Below the pieces are notes generated by a model. That model made no database searches. It had not been told where the DNA came from and saw only the letters and a program-made list of their open reading frames with translations. From NCBI RefSeq assembly GCF_013343235.1, contig NZ_CP040094.1, positions 4,955,001 to 5,019,000 of the forward strand: a DNA stretch of 64,000 nucleotides. Direction: 5' to 3'. A program made the translations under genes and the position numbers. Below are positions 9,657-18,786 of this stretch, one piece after another. Source of the stretch: Nostoc sp. TCL240-02 (lineage in GTDB: Bacteria; Cyanobacteriota; Cyanobacteriia; Cyanobacteriales; Nostocaceae). The first letter of the stretch is position 1. The number at the start of each line of letters is the position of its first letter.

Positions 9657-11051
9657 ATGCCGAGTACACTTGCTGACGCACAGAATTTACTTTCTGATCT
9701 GATCGCCCGCTACTGTGAGCGTGTAGATTACCTGATGATTCGCCTTGAAGAAGCAGAAGGGACTGATATCTTGTTGCGTGGCGACAAGGTAGAAACCCTC
9801 AGTGAAGGTATCTCCATTGGTGGACATATTCGCGCTTGTTATAAGGGTGGGTGGGGATTAAGCTGCTTTAACCAACTGGGGACAATTCAGGATCGGATAG
9901 AAGAAGCGATCGCTGCGGCGCGAATGGTTGGTGATGAAGAAACTTTACTTGCACCCATTGACCCGGTGCAAGCAGTATGCGTTCTACCCCTAAAAGGCAC
10001 TGATCCCCGAAAAATCCCACTTTCCAAGAAAAAACAATTGTGCGATCGCTATACTGAATTGCTCAAAAGTATTGATGACCGCATTACCACTACCTCAGTG
10101 CGTTATGGTGACAGCGCTCAAAGAGTGATCATTGCTACCTCAGAAGGAACTTTGATCGAGCAATCTTGGGTGGATATGGAAATGCGCTTTGCCGCGACTG
10201 CCAGAAATGGCGAAACCGTACAAACTGGACGGGAAACTACTGGTTCTCGCAAAGCTTACGAAGATTTAACTGATTTGGATGAACAAGTAAAGGGTGCGGC
10301 TCAAAGAGCGATCGCGGCTTTATCTTTACCACCTGTCAAAGGCAATACTTATACCGTAGTCATTGACCCAATTCTCACGGGTTTGTTTGTCCATGAAGCT
10401 TTTGGACATCTTTCTGAGGCTGATATGGCTTACGAAAATCCTGATTTGTTAGAAGTTATGACCATTGGACGGCGGTTTGGCCCAGAAGAACTCCAAATTT
10501 TTGATGGTGCAGCCCCAGAGGGACATCGTGGTAGCTATTTTTACGATGATGAAGGTACACCTGCTACAACTACTCAACTAATTAAAGATGGAGTTTTAGT
10601 TGGACGTTTACATTCTCGTGAAACTGCTGGCAAATTGGAGGAAGCGCCTACTGGTAATGCCAGATGTCTTAATTATCACTTTACTCCCATTGTGCGGATG
10701 ACAAATACCTGGATTGAACGGGGTAAAACACCAGTTAAAGACTTATTCACTGATATCAAAGAAGGAGTTTATGCCCGTAATTGGTTGGGTGGAATGACGA
10801 ATGGTGAGATGTTTACCTTTAGCGCCGGAGAAGCTTGGATGATTAGGAACGGCAAAATTGCTGAACCTGTACGGGATGTAACGCTTTCGGGAAATGTATT
10901 CCAAACTTTAGCGGATATTGAGGCAATTGGTGATGATTTTTATTGGGATGAATCCGGCGGTTGTGGCAAGGGAGGACAAAACGGGTTATCAGTGGGTTGT
11001 GGTGGTCCTAGTCTCCGAATTCAAGATGTAGTAGTTGGTGGTGAAGTCTGA
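9657..11051 (+). CDS. tldD: TldD/PmbA family metalloprotease
   Basis: Zinc-dependent peptidase subunit of the TldD/TldE family, which in other bacteria degrades small unfolded peptides and processes modified peptides. 464 residues. The metal-binding motif is HEAFGHLSEAD (about residues 247-257), and the C-terminal half has the glycine-rich KGGQNGLSVGCGGP stretch. The upstream open frame is longer, but ATG 9657 (MPSTLADAQNLL) is where the family begins. The TldE/PmbA partner gene is not adjacent. Confidence 0.88.
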   Translation: MPSTLADAQNLLSDLIARYCERVDYLMIRLEEAEGTDILLRGDKVETLSEGISIGGHIRACYKGGWGLSCFNQLGTIQDRIEEAIAAARMVGDEETLLAPIDPVQAVCVLPLKGTDPRKIPLSKKKQLCDRYTELLKSIDDRITTTSVRYGDSAQRVIIATSEGTLIEQSWVDMEMRFAATARNGETVQTGRETTGSRKAYEDLTDLDEQVKGAAQRAIAALSLPPVKGNTYTVVIDPILTGLFVHEAFGHLSEADMAYENPDLLEVMTIGRRFGPEELQIFDGAAPEGHRGSYFYDDEGTPATTTQLIKDGVLVGRLHSRETAGKLEEAPTGNARCLNYHFTPIVRMTNTWIERGKTPVKDLFTDIKEGVYARNWLGGMTNGEMFTFSAGEAWMIRNGKIAEPVRDVTLSGNVFQTLADIEAIGDDFYWDESGGCGKGGQNGLSVGCGGPSLRIQDVVVGGEV

Positions 11052-11514
11052 ACTACCCACTGCTATAACTGGTACTCTGAGTAAACTTAGGTTTTTAGTA
11101 GTCTGTCAAGCTTAAATTGATAAGCTACTAGTCTCACTAAAGAATGCCTCAGTTTAAATCCATTTGCTAGCCAGAAAGCGACGTTACGCATATAGGTTTT
11201 GATATGTTCTAAAGCTCAGGGCTCTTTTTTCATGCCATATCCCGGTGGTTCATCCACAAATGAGTATAGCGATCGCCTTAAACTAATGCTTAAATTTTTT
11301 CATCTCTCAACATCCCTCCCAAGTATGAAAATAACTCATAACTCTAGGTAGTAGCGCTAGTAATAGAGGATAACTAATATATATAAAGCTGATTTCATAT
11401 TTACTCTAGTTTTATCTACCACACCCATTCTCCGTTGCGCGTACTGGAGACATAGTGCTTTGTTTGAGTCATTTTTATAGCCTTAATTAAGCGTTCCTTA
11501 GCACAGCGACAGAT
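11052..11514. other. intergenic region with a dispersed-repeat fragment
   Basis: About 460 bases. The stretch starting at 11100 (AGTCTGTCAAGCTTAAATTG) resembles the left edge of the palindromic element at 40029 (AGTCTGTCAAATTTAATTTG), so a related dispersed repeat is probably present. No gene is supported. Confidence 0.45.
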
Positions 11515-12045
11515 ATGAAAGCAGATCAATTCCTGAAAAACTATGCCGCAGGTGTCAGAGACTTTACTGGTGTCAACTTAAGCGAGGCAAACTTAAGGGA
11601 AGCCAATCTCAGTGATGTAATTTTAGATAGAGCTATTTTAGATGGAGCTAATTTGAGTCATGCTAATTTAGCCCAGTCCAGTTTGATTGAAGCAGACTTA
11701 AATGGAGCTGATTTGACTAATGCTAACCTCAGTGGTAGCAACTTAAGCGGGGCTATTTTAGATGGAGCTATCTTGGATGGAGCAGCAATGGAAGGAGCTA
11801 ATTTGAGTCAAGCTGATTTGACGGTTGCTAAGTTGATTGAAACTAACTTGAGTGAGGCGGATTTGCAGGAAGCAAGCTTGATAGCGGCGAATTTAGATGG
11901 AGCCGATTTGAGTGGTGCAGACTTAACTGTAGCCGACTTATCCCAGGCAAATCTCACCCAAGCAGATTTGAACCAGACAAATTTGAGCGGAGCAAATTTG
12001 GATGGAGCCAATATAGAAGGAACCATTCTAGATAAGAATGCTTAA
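11515..12045 (+). CDS. pentapeptide-repeat protein
   Basis: A 176-residue protein. From about residue 17 to 172 it is made of A(N/D)LxX pentapeptides (for example ANLSEADLQEASL and GADLSGADLTVADL), roughly 30 copies, which form a right-handed quadrilateral beta-helix. The short N-terminal lead (MKADQFLKNYAAGVRDF) has no signal peptide, so it is probably cytoplasmic. Such proteins are abundant in Nostoc and mostly of unknown role. There is no partner gene, and no gyrase-protection feature can be read from the sequence. Confidence 0.85.
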   Translation: MKADQFLKNYAAGVRDFTGVNLSEANLREANLSDVILDRAILDGANLSHANLAQSSLIEADLNGADLTNANLSGSNLSGAILDGAILDGAAMEGANLSQADLTVAKLIETNLSEADLQEASLIAANLDGADLSGADLTVADLSQANLTQADLNQTNLSGANLDGANIEGTILDKNA

Positions 12046-12096
12046 ATCTAATTTCTTTAACATGGCTTATGATTTGAAAAATAACTAGCAGAGTAA

Positions 12097-12118
12097 ACAA
12101 TGGGCTTAAGCCCATTGT
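12097..12118. terminator. perfect palindrome after the pentapeptide gene
   Basis: ACAATGGGCTT followed directly by its reverse complement forms a 22-base perfect palindrome about 50 bases downstream of the stop. It could work as a bidirectional terminator, though there is no T-run. A second hairpin (ATCCAGC, 5-base loop, GCTGGAT) lies at 12272-12290. Confidence 0.45.
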
Positions 12119-12335
12119 CTAAAAGCAATCAAATCTCCGCTAAAGTTTACTGAGTCAGTTTATTGCTATTGTCTTGACTGGTGTAGCATCACTTATTTTT
12201 TATGAGAAATTCTCCAATGAGAATTAACAAATTTGTATGTGCGTAGGCATTGCACATTTAAGATAAATTAAATCCAGCTTCAGGCTGGATAATAATAGCT
12301 AGAGACAGTTTTGAGATTGAATGTTTTCTTGATTT

Positions 12336-12545
12336 TTAACTTACCAAATCAACTAAGGCGTTCGATTGGAAGCGGACTATAGATGAAACTGAGCAACCGC
12401 GATAATTTTCAGAGGTGAATACTGATAGTGTGATATTAGCTTGACCCGGATCTAATATGCGTTTTACCTTACAGGTTTGCATTTTGTTGTTGCAGTAAGC
12501 AATAATGCGATCGCCAGCCTTGACATCCAACGCTTGAATTTTCAC
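12336..12545 (-). CDS. small conserved-type hypothetical protein
   Basis: A 69-residue protein (starting MKIQALDVKAGDRIIAYC) with a beta-rich pattern and two cysteines in CNNKMQTCKV. It looks like a small barrel fold: alternating hydrophobic strands, VKAGDRI typical of a first strand, and FTSENYRGCSVSS later. I do not recognise the family. It is accepted as a gene because codon use and composition fit the genome (including a HIP1-like site) and the start is followed by a sensible protein. It is single and not in an operon. Confidence 0.55.
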   Translation of the reverse strand: MKIQALDVKAGDRIIAYCNNKMQTCKVKRILDPGQANITLSVFTSENYRGCSVSSIVRFQSNALVDLVS

Positions 12546-13046
12546 TTAATATCAACCTCGCCCAAGATTTTGTTTAGCTAAAATAAAATATATTGTTACA
12601 TTTTACCTGCTCAACAATTTAAATATTTATTTAAGTATAACACAAAAACTAAGGGTTTTAAATGTTATCAATTTAATCTTGATAATGTCAAGTTTATTTA
12701 TCCTCAAAACTCTATTAAATGCTGGATTTTCAGAAAACAAGGATAAATACCGACCTTCTTGCAGCATCTGGTACAGCACGGCATAAGCAGGACTTACGCA
12801 TTGAAAACCTGAAACCTTGTTCGCGTAGCGTGTGCTTCGCGCCTTTCCCTCAAAAAGCTTGGTTTTTTATTATTTTGTTCTCATATTCTGTATGGGAACG
12901 AGCAAAATCTCAGTTAGTAAGACTTGGGTTGAAAATTCAGATGGTGGTAAATCTCCACTCTGCTCTAAATTTTTGTTTTGCGAGTAAGATTTTTTCTTTC
13001 TATGTTTTTGTTACAATTATTGAAATTTTTACCTAAAAATACCACT
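12546..13046. other. intergenic region with a possible degenerate repeat element
   Basis: About 500 bases. A block at about 12789-12932 begins AGGACTTACGCA, a motif often seen at the ends of small Nostoc repeats, and ends with a weak inverted likeness (TAGTAAGACTTG). It includes the palindrome CGCGTAGCGTGTGCTTCGCG at 12823-12842. The open frame from 12719 crosses this block and looks non-coding. Confidence 0.35.
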
Positions 13047-14096
13047 ATGGCTTTATATGCTGAATTACATAGACATCTGGGCGGTTCTGTCGTACCACGA
13101 GTTCTATGGCGATATTTCGAGCGACATTCTTCAGAGTTGATTTCCCGTTTTGCTGACTATTCAGAATTTGAAGATTTTTACACCCGTCCACGCAACACCC
13201 TGGATGAGTATCTAGAATTACACACTTTGGTAGAAAGTGTGCAAACAGTTGATACTTTGCCTTACTTTATCTATCGCTTAGTACGGGGTGCCTACATTTT
13301 TGAAAATTTGGCTTATCTGGAACTGCGCTACACTCCCTATTTGCGGACACCTGAACATCTGAATCAATCACACAGAATTGACAAGATGGCAGAAATTGTG
13401 AAAGTAGTAGGACTTGCAAGCCACCAGCCAGAACATCCGATTGTTACTAGCCAAATTCTCTGTATGCACACCCGCCTACCTTATGAGGTGAACAAGGCAA
13501 TTGTTGATTTAGCGGCACAAAATAAGCAGTATGTCTGTGCAGTCGATGTCGCAGGGGGTGATAGCTATTATGCCGATCGCTTAGAAGAATGGATTAGCTT
13601 ATATGATTATGCGCGATCGCTAGGCGTTAAAACCACAGGACATCTATATGAAACCACCGCTGGTTGTTACCCCGAACTGTTACCCTATCTTATGCGAATC
13701 GGTCACGGTATTCAAATCCCCCTACTGTATCCAGAGTTACTTAATGATGTAGCTAGACGCGGACAGTGTTTAGAGGTTTGCCCCACAACTTACATAAAAA
13801 CTGGTACTTTGCAGGATATACGTCAACTCAAATTAGTTTTTGACCGTTGTTTTGATGCTGGGGTAGATATTGCTATCTGTACTGATAATGCTGGTTTGCA
13901 CAATGTGCGTCTACCGTTTGAGTATGAAAATCTCTTAACTTACGACATCATTAGTTTTGAGCAACTCCAAGCTTGCCAGGATGCTGCTTTCCGTCATGCT
14001 TTCGCTTGGCCTTACAGTGAACGTCCTGCATCCTTGTTGAACGGTTTGCTCAAACCCGAACCACCTAAAGTTTTGGCAACAAGAGATAGTAATTAA
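13047..14096 (+). CDS. adenosine deaminase-like protein (amidohydrolase superfamily)
   Basis: A 349-residue metal-dependent hydrolase-like protein. It has the N-terminal metal-site pattern ELHRHLGGS (HxH), a central TTGHLYET in the place of the HAGE loop, RIGHG, and CTDNAG in the place of the TDD motif of true adenosine deaminases. The first Asp of that motif is present and the second is Asn, so substrate preference may differ or activity may be altered. I chose ATG 13047 (MALYAELHRHLGG) over the longer frame from 12978 because the extension is hydrophobic junk without family likeness. Confidence 0.8.
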   Translation: MALYAELHRHLGGSVVPRVLWRYFERHSSELISRFADYSEFEDFYTRPRNTLDEYLELHTLVESVQTVDTLPYFIYRLVRGAYIFENLAYLELRYTPYLRTPEHLNQSHRIDKMAEIVKVVGLASHQPEHPIVTSQILCMHTRLPYEVNKAIVDLAAQNKQYVCAVDVAGGDSYYADRLEEWISLYDYARSLGVKTTGHLYETTAGCYPELLPYLMRIGHGIQIPLLYPELLNDVARRGQCLEVCPTTYIKTGTLQDIRQLKLVFDRCFDAGVDIAICTDNAGLHNVRLPFEYENLLTYDIISFEQLQACQDAAFRHAFAWPYSERPASLLNGLLKPEPPKVLATRDSN

Positions 14097-14382
14097 CGAC
14101 CACCTAAAGATAAGCAAAAAGTAAGGTGATTCAATGTTAATTAATGTTGCCATCACTGGTTTTTATTATGATGCTGTAGAGAAAGCTGTAATGCACAATA
14201 GATATCTTGCAAAAACAATGTTTTAGAAATTAAACCAGAGATGTTCACAGATAATTCATCGGTGTTTATTTGTGGTTAATTTTTCGCTAATTCTGATTTT
14301 TGCTAGAAGTCTAATGTGCAGTACAAAAAACCAGCAATGATGAAATAAATAGACTTAGATGATTAGTATGCCTGGGTTAAGT

Positions 14383-14718
14383 TTAAGCGCCAACACCTTC
14401 TGTAGCACCACCGGCTGAAATCCAAGCTGAAAGGCCACCTTTGATTTCAGCTACTTCAACAAACCCTTCCCCTCTCAGAATTTGTGCAGCCTGGGTTGTA
14501 TGCTCATCAGTGTCGCCATAAATATAGATATGGCGTTCTTTATGTAGGGCAGATTTGGCTTTAGATGCCAAATCGTCTAATGGAATGGGTATTGCTCCAC
14601 TGATCCGACCGTGATTGTAGGTGTGGCGATCGCGCACATCTACAATTGTAAAACCTGGTTGACCCCATTGCAAACGGGTCTTTAAATCATGGACATCAGC
14701 AACTAAATTATTACTCAT
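14383..14718 (-). CDS. rhodanese-like domain protein lacking the catalytic cysteine
   Basis: A single rhodanese domain of 111 residues. The fold markers are present: FTIVDVRDRHTYNHGRISGAIPIP at the N-terminal side and GGLSAWISAGG at the end. The active-site loop, usually CxxGxxS-like, reads YGDTDEHT, so the sulfur-accepting cysteine is replaced by glycine. Sulfur transfer is therefore unlikely, and a binding or regulatory role is more likely. It diverges from mutL with about 160 bases between. Confidence 0.85.
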   Translation of the reverse strand: MSNNLVADVHDLKTRLQWGQPGFTIVDVRDRHTYNHGRISGAIPIPLDDLASKAKSALHKERHIYIYGDTDEHTTQAAQILRGEGFVEVAEIKGGLSAWISAGGATEGVGA

Positions 14719-14876
14719 AAGCTTTTCCTGCTTATAACCTCACAAGCAATTTATCAAAAATCGCCTTTTAATTGAGTTTTCAGTGTAATAAGTTAATAAT
14801 TTGCAACTAGCTAGCTGAAAATAATCTCTCATCTCTCCCTACTTCCCTTACCCCCAGAAGCTATAAACTATAATTT

Positions 14877-16580
14877 ATGGCATCTACTATTCAAGCTCTA
14901 CCAACAGAAGTCGTATATCTTATTACAGCTGGTGAGGTCATCGACTCCTTAGCTTCTGTGGTGCGGGAATTGGTAGAAAATTCCCTAGACGCAGGTGCAA
15001 CGCGAATTGTGGTTTCTTTATGGCCCCAGCAATGGCGAATTCGTGTGGCAGATAACGGTTGTGGAATGAACCTAGATGATTTGCAACAAGCAGCTACAGC
15101 TCACAGCACCAGTAAAATTCGCTCTAGTGCTGATTTATGGAAAATTAACAGTTTAGGGTTTCGTGGTGAGGCGTTACACAGCTTAACAACTCTGGCAGAT
15201 TTGGAAATTTTGAGCCGTCCTGTGGGTGGAAAATTAGGATGGCGGATTAGCTATGGCGATGGTGGGGAAGTAGTGCAAGTTGAAGTAACTGCGATCGCAC
15301 CTGGTACAGTGGTGACAGTTTCCAATCTTTTCGGTAATTGCTCATCACGTCGTCAGGGATTGCCCACAGTCGCACAGCAAATGAAAGCCGTGCAAACTAC
15401 AATTCACCAAATCGCCCTGTGTCATCCCCACGTCACCTGGCAGATTTGGCAAAATGACCGTCAATGGTTCACCATCTCTCCGGCTGCGACAACTAGGCAA
15501 CTGTTACCGCAGATTTTACCCCAAGTGCGACAAGGTGATTTGCAAGAAGTCAAACTCGAAATACCCAACCCATTAAACTCAGAACTTCTAACTCCTAACT
15601 CCCCACTCCCTACTCCCCACTCAGCACTCACTTTAGTGGTAGGATTACCCGATCGCTGTCATCGTCATCGTCCAGATTGGGTACGTGTAGCCATTAATGG
15701 ACGGATGGTTAAGACACCAGAACTAGAGCAAACAATATTATCAGCATTTCACAGAACATTGCCACGCGATCGCTATCCAATTTGTTTCTTACATCTTGCC
15801 ATTTCCCCCGATCAAATTAACTGGAATCGCAATCCAGCAAAAACAGAAATTTACCTCAACGAAATCATCTATTGGCAAGAGCAAATTACCCAAGCAATTA
15901 ACCAAGCGCTCAGTATCTCTTCTCCCAATCTCAAAGAAGCTGTTCACACAACACGAGTTAGTAAATTACTCAAAGCCACAGAAGCCAAAGGCGGCTACAA
16001 TTTCAATCCTCAAAATCCTAATGAAAATCCCAAAAATTCTAGTTCCTTAAAAGCTGTCGCTCAAGTTAGCAACACCTATATTGTGGCGGAACATCCAGGT
16101 GGTATGTGGTTGGTAGAACAGCACATTGCTCATGAGCGAGTTTTGTATGAGCAATTATGTGATGATTGGCAACTTGTCCCCGCCGAACCGCCAATCATTC
16201 TTTATCAATTGTCACCAGCGCAAGTATTGCAACTGCAACGCATCGGTTTAGAAATAGAACCCTTTGGCGAACAACTTTGGGCAGTGCGAAACATCCCCGC
16301 ACCTTTGCGACTGAGAGACGACTGTGCAGAAGCAATTTTAGAACTTAGTTGGGGAGGCGACTTACAAACAGCCCAAGTAGCTGTCGCCTGTCGCAGTGCC
16401 ATTCGTAATGGTACACCCATGAATCAACAAGAAATGCAAACACTTTTAGATAATTGGCAACGCACTCGCAACCCTCGCACCTGTCCCCACGGACGGCCTA
16501 TTTATTTATCTTTAGAAGAATCAGCTTTAGCCCGGTTTTTCCGGCGTAATTGGGTAATTGGTAAAAGTCATGGAATTTGA
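14877..16580 (+). CDS. mutL: DNA mismatch repair protein MutL
   Basis: Couples mismatch recognition by MutS to strand removal. 567 residues. The N-terminal GHKL ATPase domain has LVENSLDAGATR, DNGCGM and GFRGEAL (about 30-115). A variable linker (about 230-400) is followed by the dimerisation/endonuclease domain. The metal motif DQHA(x)2E(x)4E appears as EQHIAHERVLYE, with Asp replaced by Glu, and CPHGRPIY is near the C terminus. At residues about 235-252 the linker includes a proline-rich insert (LLTPNSPLPTPHSALT) encoded by a Nostoc-type short tandem repeat. Nothing else in the gene is broken. Confidence 0.93.
   Translation: MASTIQALPTEVVYLITAGEVIDSLASVVRELVENSLDAGATRIVVSLWPQQWRIRVADNGCGMNLDDLQQAATAHSTSKIRSSADLWKINSLGFRGEALHSLTTLADLEILSRPVGGKLGWRISYGDGGEVVQVEVTAIAPGTVVTVSNLFGNCSSRRQGLPTVAQQMKAVQTTIHQIALCHPHVTWQIWQNDRQWFTISPAATTRQLLPQILPQVRQGDLQEVKLEIPNPLNSELLTPNSPLPTPHSALTLVVGLPDRCHRHRPDWVRVAINGRMVKTPELEQTILSAFHRTLPRDRYPICFLHLAISPDQINWNRNPAKTEIYLNEIIYWQEQITQAINQALSISSPNLKEAVHTTRVSKLLKATEAKGGYNFNPQNPNENPKNSSSLKAVAQVSNTYIVAEHPGGMWLVEQHIAHERVLYEQLCDDWQLVPAEPPIILYQLSPAQVLQLQRIGLEIEPFGEQLWAVRNIPAPLRLRDDCAEAILELSWGGDLQTAQVAVACRSAIRNGTPMNQQEMQTLLDNWQRTRNPRTCPHGRPIYLSLEESALARFFRRNWVIGKSHGI
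15583..15630 (+). repeat. short tandem repeat inside mutL coding sequence
   Basis: Degenerate 7-base units (CTAACTC, CCCACTC, CCTACTC, CCCACTC) of the kind scattered between Nostoc genes, here translated in frame as part of the MutL linker. Confidence 0.7.
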
Positions 16581-16621
16581 TTGATGTTTTCAGTAAGACT
16601 CTTTTACCTAATTTCTGTTGT

Positions 16622-16706
16622 TGTACATTAACTAAATTATTTGTCCCTGTTAACAGATTAATGTCGCCTTTAACAAATTAATGTCCATTTAACATATTTT
16701 ATGATC
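16622..16706 (+). mobile_element. solitary CAST/Tn7-like transposon end
   Basis: It begins TGTACA (16622-16627), followed by repeats spaced 20 bases apart: a weaker copy at 16629-16645, TAACAGATTAATGTC (16651-16665), TAACAAATTAATGTC (16671-16685) and a partial copy from 16690. This layout closely resembles left ends of cyanobacterial TnsB-type elements, including type V-K CRISPR-associated transposons, where such repeats bind TnsB. No matching right end, tnsB, tnsC, tniQ or cas12k lies in the window, so it is a remnant or a lone end. The body of the element would lie to the right. Confidence 0.6.
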
Positions 16707-16880
16707 AAATTAGACGTACTTAATTTATACTCTAGTAAAATTATCTGTATTTTAAAGCACAAAATTAGATGCGCTTACCCTGCCTTTTCAACCAATAGTT
16801 ACAATTTGTAAAAACACAATGAGTAACAAAAAGATATATGAATATGTTCAAGACTAGATTAATCATTTAGATATCTTCAT

Positions 16881-16916
16881 AAAAAATTGCCTTAAGATTC
16901 TTAAATCCCAAGGCAA
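16881..16916 (-). terminator. intrinsic terminator after pntB
   Basis: On the minus strand TTGCCTT, a 16-base loop and AAGGCAA, followed by TTTTTT. It lies about 80 bases beyond the pntB stop. In between, at about 16940-16985, is a Nostoc repeat fragment (GAGACGCTACGCGAACGCGG). Confidence 0.65.
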
Positions 16917-16992
16917 ATAAACTCTTTAATACTTTACTTCGCGCCCTTTGCGCCTTCTCTGCGAGACGCTACGCGAACGCGGTTCGTTTCTC

Positions 16993-18399
16993 TTAAAGTT
17001 GTTTCACTTCCGAAACCAACTTCGCCACCATATCCTTAGCGCTACCAAAAAGCATCGTCGTTTTATCCTTGTAGAACAACTCATTATCTACACCGGCAAA
17101 ACCCGTACTCATTCCGCGCTTAATCACAATCGTCTGCTTGGCCCGATCTACTTCCAAAATCGGCATACCATAAATCGGGCTATTTTTATCACTCCGCGCC
17201 GCCGGATTTACTACATCATTTGCCCCAATTATTAAAGCCACATCTGCTTGTTCAAACTGGGGATTAATATCATCCATGTCGTACAACTGGGTATAAGGCA
17301 CATTTGCCTCTGCCAGCAATACATTCATGTGCCCCGGCATTCTTCCAGCAACAGGGTGAATGGCATACTTGACATCAACGCCCATCCGTTCTAGCTGATC
17401 TGACAATTCCCGGACGCTATGTTGGGCTTGGGCAACTGCCATACCATAACCAGGAACAATTACCACAGAACGGGCATAACCCAACATCATTGCCCCTTCT
17501 TCAGGATCGATGCTACGGACAGTTTGATCTGTTGCACCACCACTAGCAGCAGCACCACCAGAACTAGAACCTGTACCAAAAGCGCTGAACAGCACACTAA
17601 ATAAGGAGCGGTTCATCGCCTTACACATAATTTCGGTGAGGATTAAGCCTGATGCTCCTACCAAAGCACCAGCGATGATTAACATATTGTTCATCACCAC
17701 GAACCCAGCCGCTGCAGCTGCCACACCTGACAAGGAGTTCAACAGCGAGATTACTACTGGCATATCACCGCCACCAATAGGGATGACGAACATCACACCC
17801 AGCACCAATGAAACGCCAACCACTCCCAAGAATATGGGTAAGCTATCTGGTGTGATGATTAAATAGGCACTGCCTACTATATAAGCACCCAGAAGCAAGA
17901 GGTTAAATGGTTGCTGGAATGGAAATGTAATTGGGGAACCGCTAATTAAACCTTGCAATTTGGCAAAGGCAAGAAAACTACCAGTGAAGGTAACACCACC
18001 GATTAACACGTCCAATAGCATGGAAATGTTCACATCTAGGGGTATTGGCTGAGAACTATTCAGTAACCGCCAGAATTCGGCAACGGCTACGAGTGCAGAT
18101 GCCGCACCGCCCAAACCGTTGAGTAAACCTACCATTTGGGGCATTTCGGTCATTTGGACTTTGTAGGCAACGATCGCACCAATTCCCGATCCAATTGCCA
18201 AGCCCAACAATATCATCTCGTAGTTCAACACGTGCTGATCGAGCATTGTCGCCACGATCGCCAGTAGCATTCCTACAGCCGCTACAATATTACCGTTCCT
18301 CGCTGTAGCAGGCGATCCCAGCTTTTTCAAGCCCAGAATGAATAACGATGCAGCTACTAAGTACGTCAGCTGAATGCCAGTTGGTAAAAAGTCGCTCAC
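16993..18399 (-). CDS. pntB: NAD(P) transhydrogenase subunit beta
   Basis: Membrane and NADP(H)-binding subunit of the proton-translocating transhydrogenase, which makes NADPH from NADH at the expense of proton motive force. 468 residues. About nine membrane helices fill residues 1-270, followed by an Ala/Gly-rich linker (GTGSSSGGAAASGG). The NADP-binding domain III has VIVPGYGMAVAQAQH and HPVAGRMPGHMNVLLAEA, and ends KDMVAKLVSEVKQL. Its start overlaps the pntA2 stop by four bases (ATGA), so translation is probably coupled. Confidence 0.95.
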   Translation of the reverse strand: MSDFLPTGIQLTYLVAASLFILGLKKLGSPATARNGNIVAAVGMLLAIVATMLDQHVLNYEMILLGLAIGSGIGAIVAYKVQMTEMPQMVGLLNGLGGAASALVAVAEFWRLLNSSQPIPLDVNISMLLDVLIGGVTFTGSFLAFAKLQGLISGSPITFPFQQPFNLLLLGAYIVGSAYLIITPDSLPIFLGVVGVSLVLGVMFVIPIGGGDMPVVISLLNSLSGVAAAAAGFVVMNNMLIIAGALVGASGLILTEIMCKAMNRSLFSVLFSAFGTGSSSGGAAASGGATDQTVRSIDPEEGAMMLGYARSVVIVPGYGMAVAQAQHSVRELSDQLERMGVDVKYAIHPVAGRMPGHMNVLLAEANVPYTQLYDMDDINPQFEQADVALIIGANDVVNPAARSDKNSPIYGMPILEVDRAKQTIVIKRGMSTGFAGVDNELFYKDKTTMLFGSAKDMVAKLVSEVKQL

Positions 18400-18689
18400 G
18401 CCTTAATCTCCTTCTTCTTGAACATTTGCAACATTCTGTCTGTCACTAAAAAACCACCTACAACGTTGACTGTTGCTAATACCACAGCAATCAAGCCAAG
18501 AATTACTGATACATTTGTGTCTCTTGCACCAGCAGCAACTATTGCTCCCAGTACCGCAATGCCCGAAATCGCATTTGAGCCTGACATTAAGGGTGTGTGT
18601 AGAGTCGGTGGGATTTTGTTGATGACTTCAAAGCCGATAAAAGATGCCAACACAAATACAAACAAAGCAGCAAGTAATGCCTCTGTCAT
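18396..18689 (-). CDS. pntA2: NAD(P) transhydrogenase subunit alpha, membrane part
   Basis: A 97-residue membrane protein corresponding to the C-terminal part of the fused PntA of E. coli. It has three hydrophobic segments and the pattern NKIPPTLHTPLMSGSNAISG typical of this subunit. It lies between the soluble alpha subunit and pntB on the same strand. The three-gene split form is usual in cyanobacteria. Confidence 0.94.
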   Translation of the reverse strand: MTEALLAALFVFVLASFIGFEVINKIPPTLHTPLMSGSNAISGIAVLGAIVAAGARDTNVSVILGLIAVVLATVNVVGGFLVTDRMLQMFKKKEIKA

Positions 18690-18711
18690 GAAATCAAAAC
18701 TCCTTTTATAA

Positions 18712-18786
18712 GTGGGAATTGGGAATGGGGAATTGGGAATTAGTTATTTTCCCTTATCTCCCTCTGCTTGCTCATCTCCCTCATCC
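18712..18786. repeat. short tandem repeats inside the pnt operon
   Basis: Units related to GGGAATT/GGGAATGG, followed by CT-rich units, fill the gap between pntA and pntA2. This is a common Nostoc intergenic repeat type. Confidence 0.6.

Noticed and set aside
12719..13036. Open frame of 105 codons
   Set aside because: It crosses a repeat-like block (CGCGTAGCGTGTGCTTCGCG) and has no protein-like pattern.
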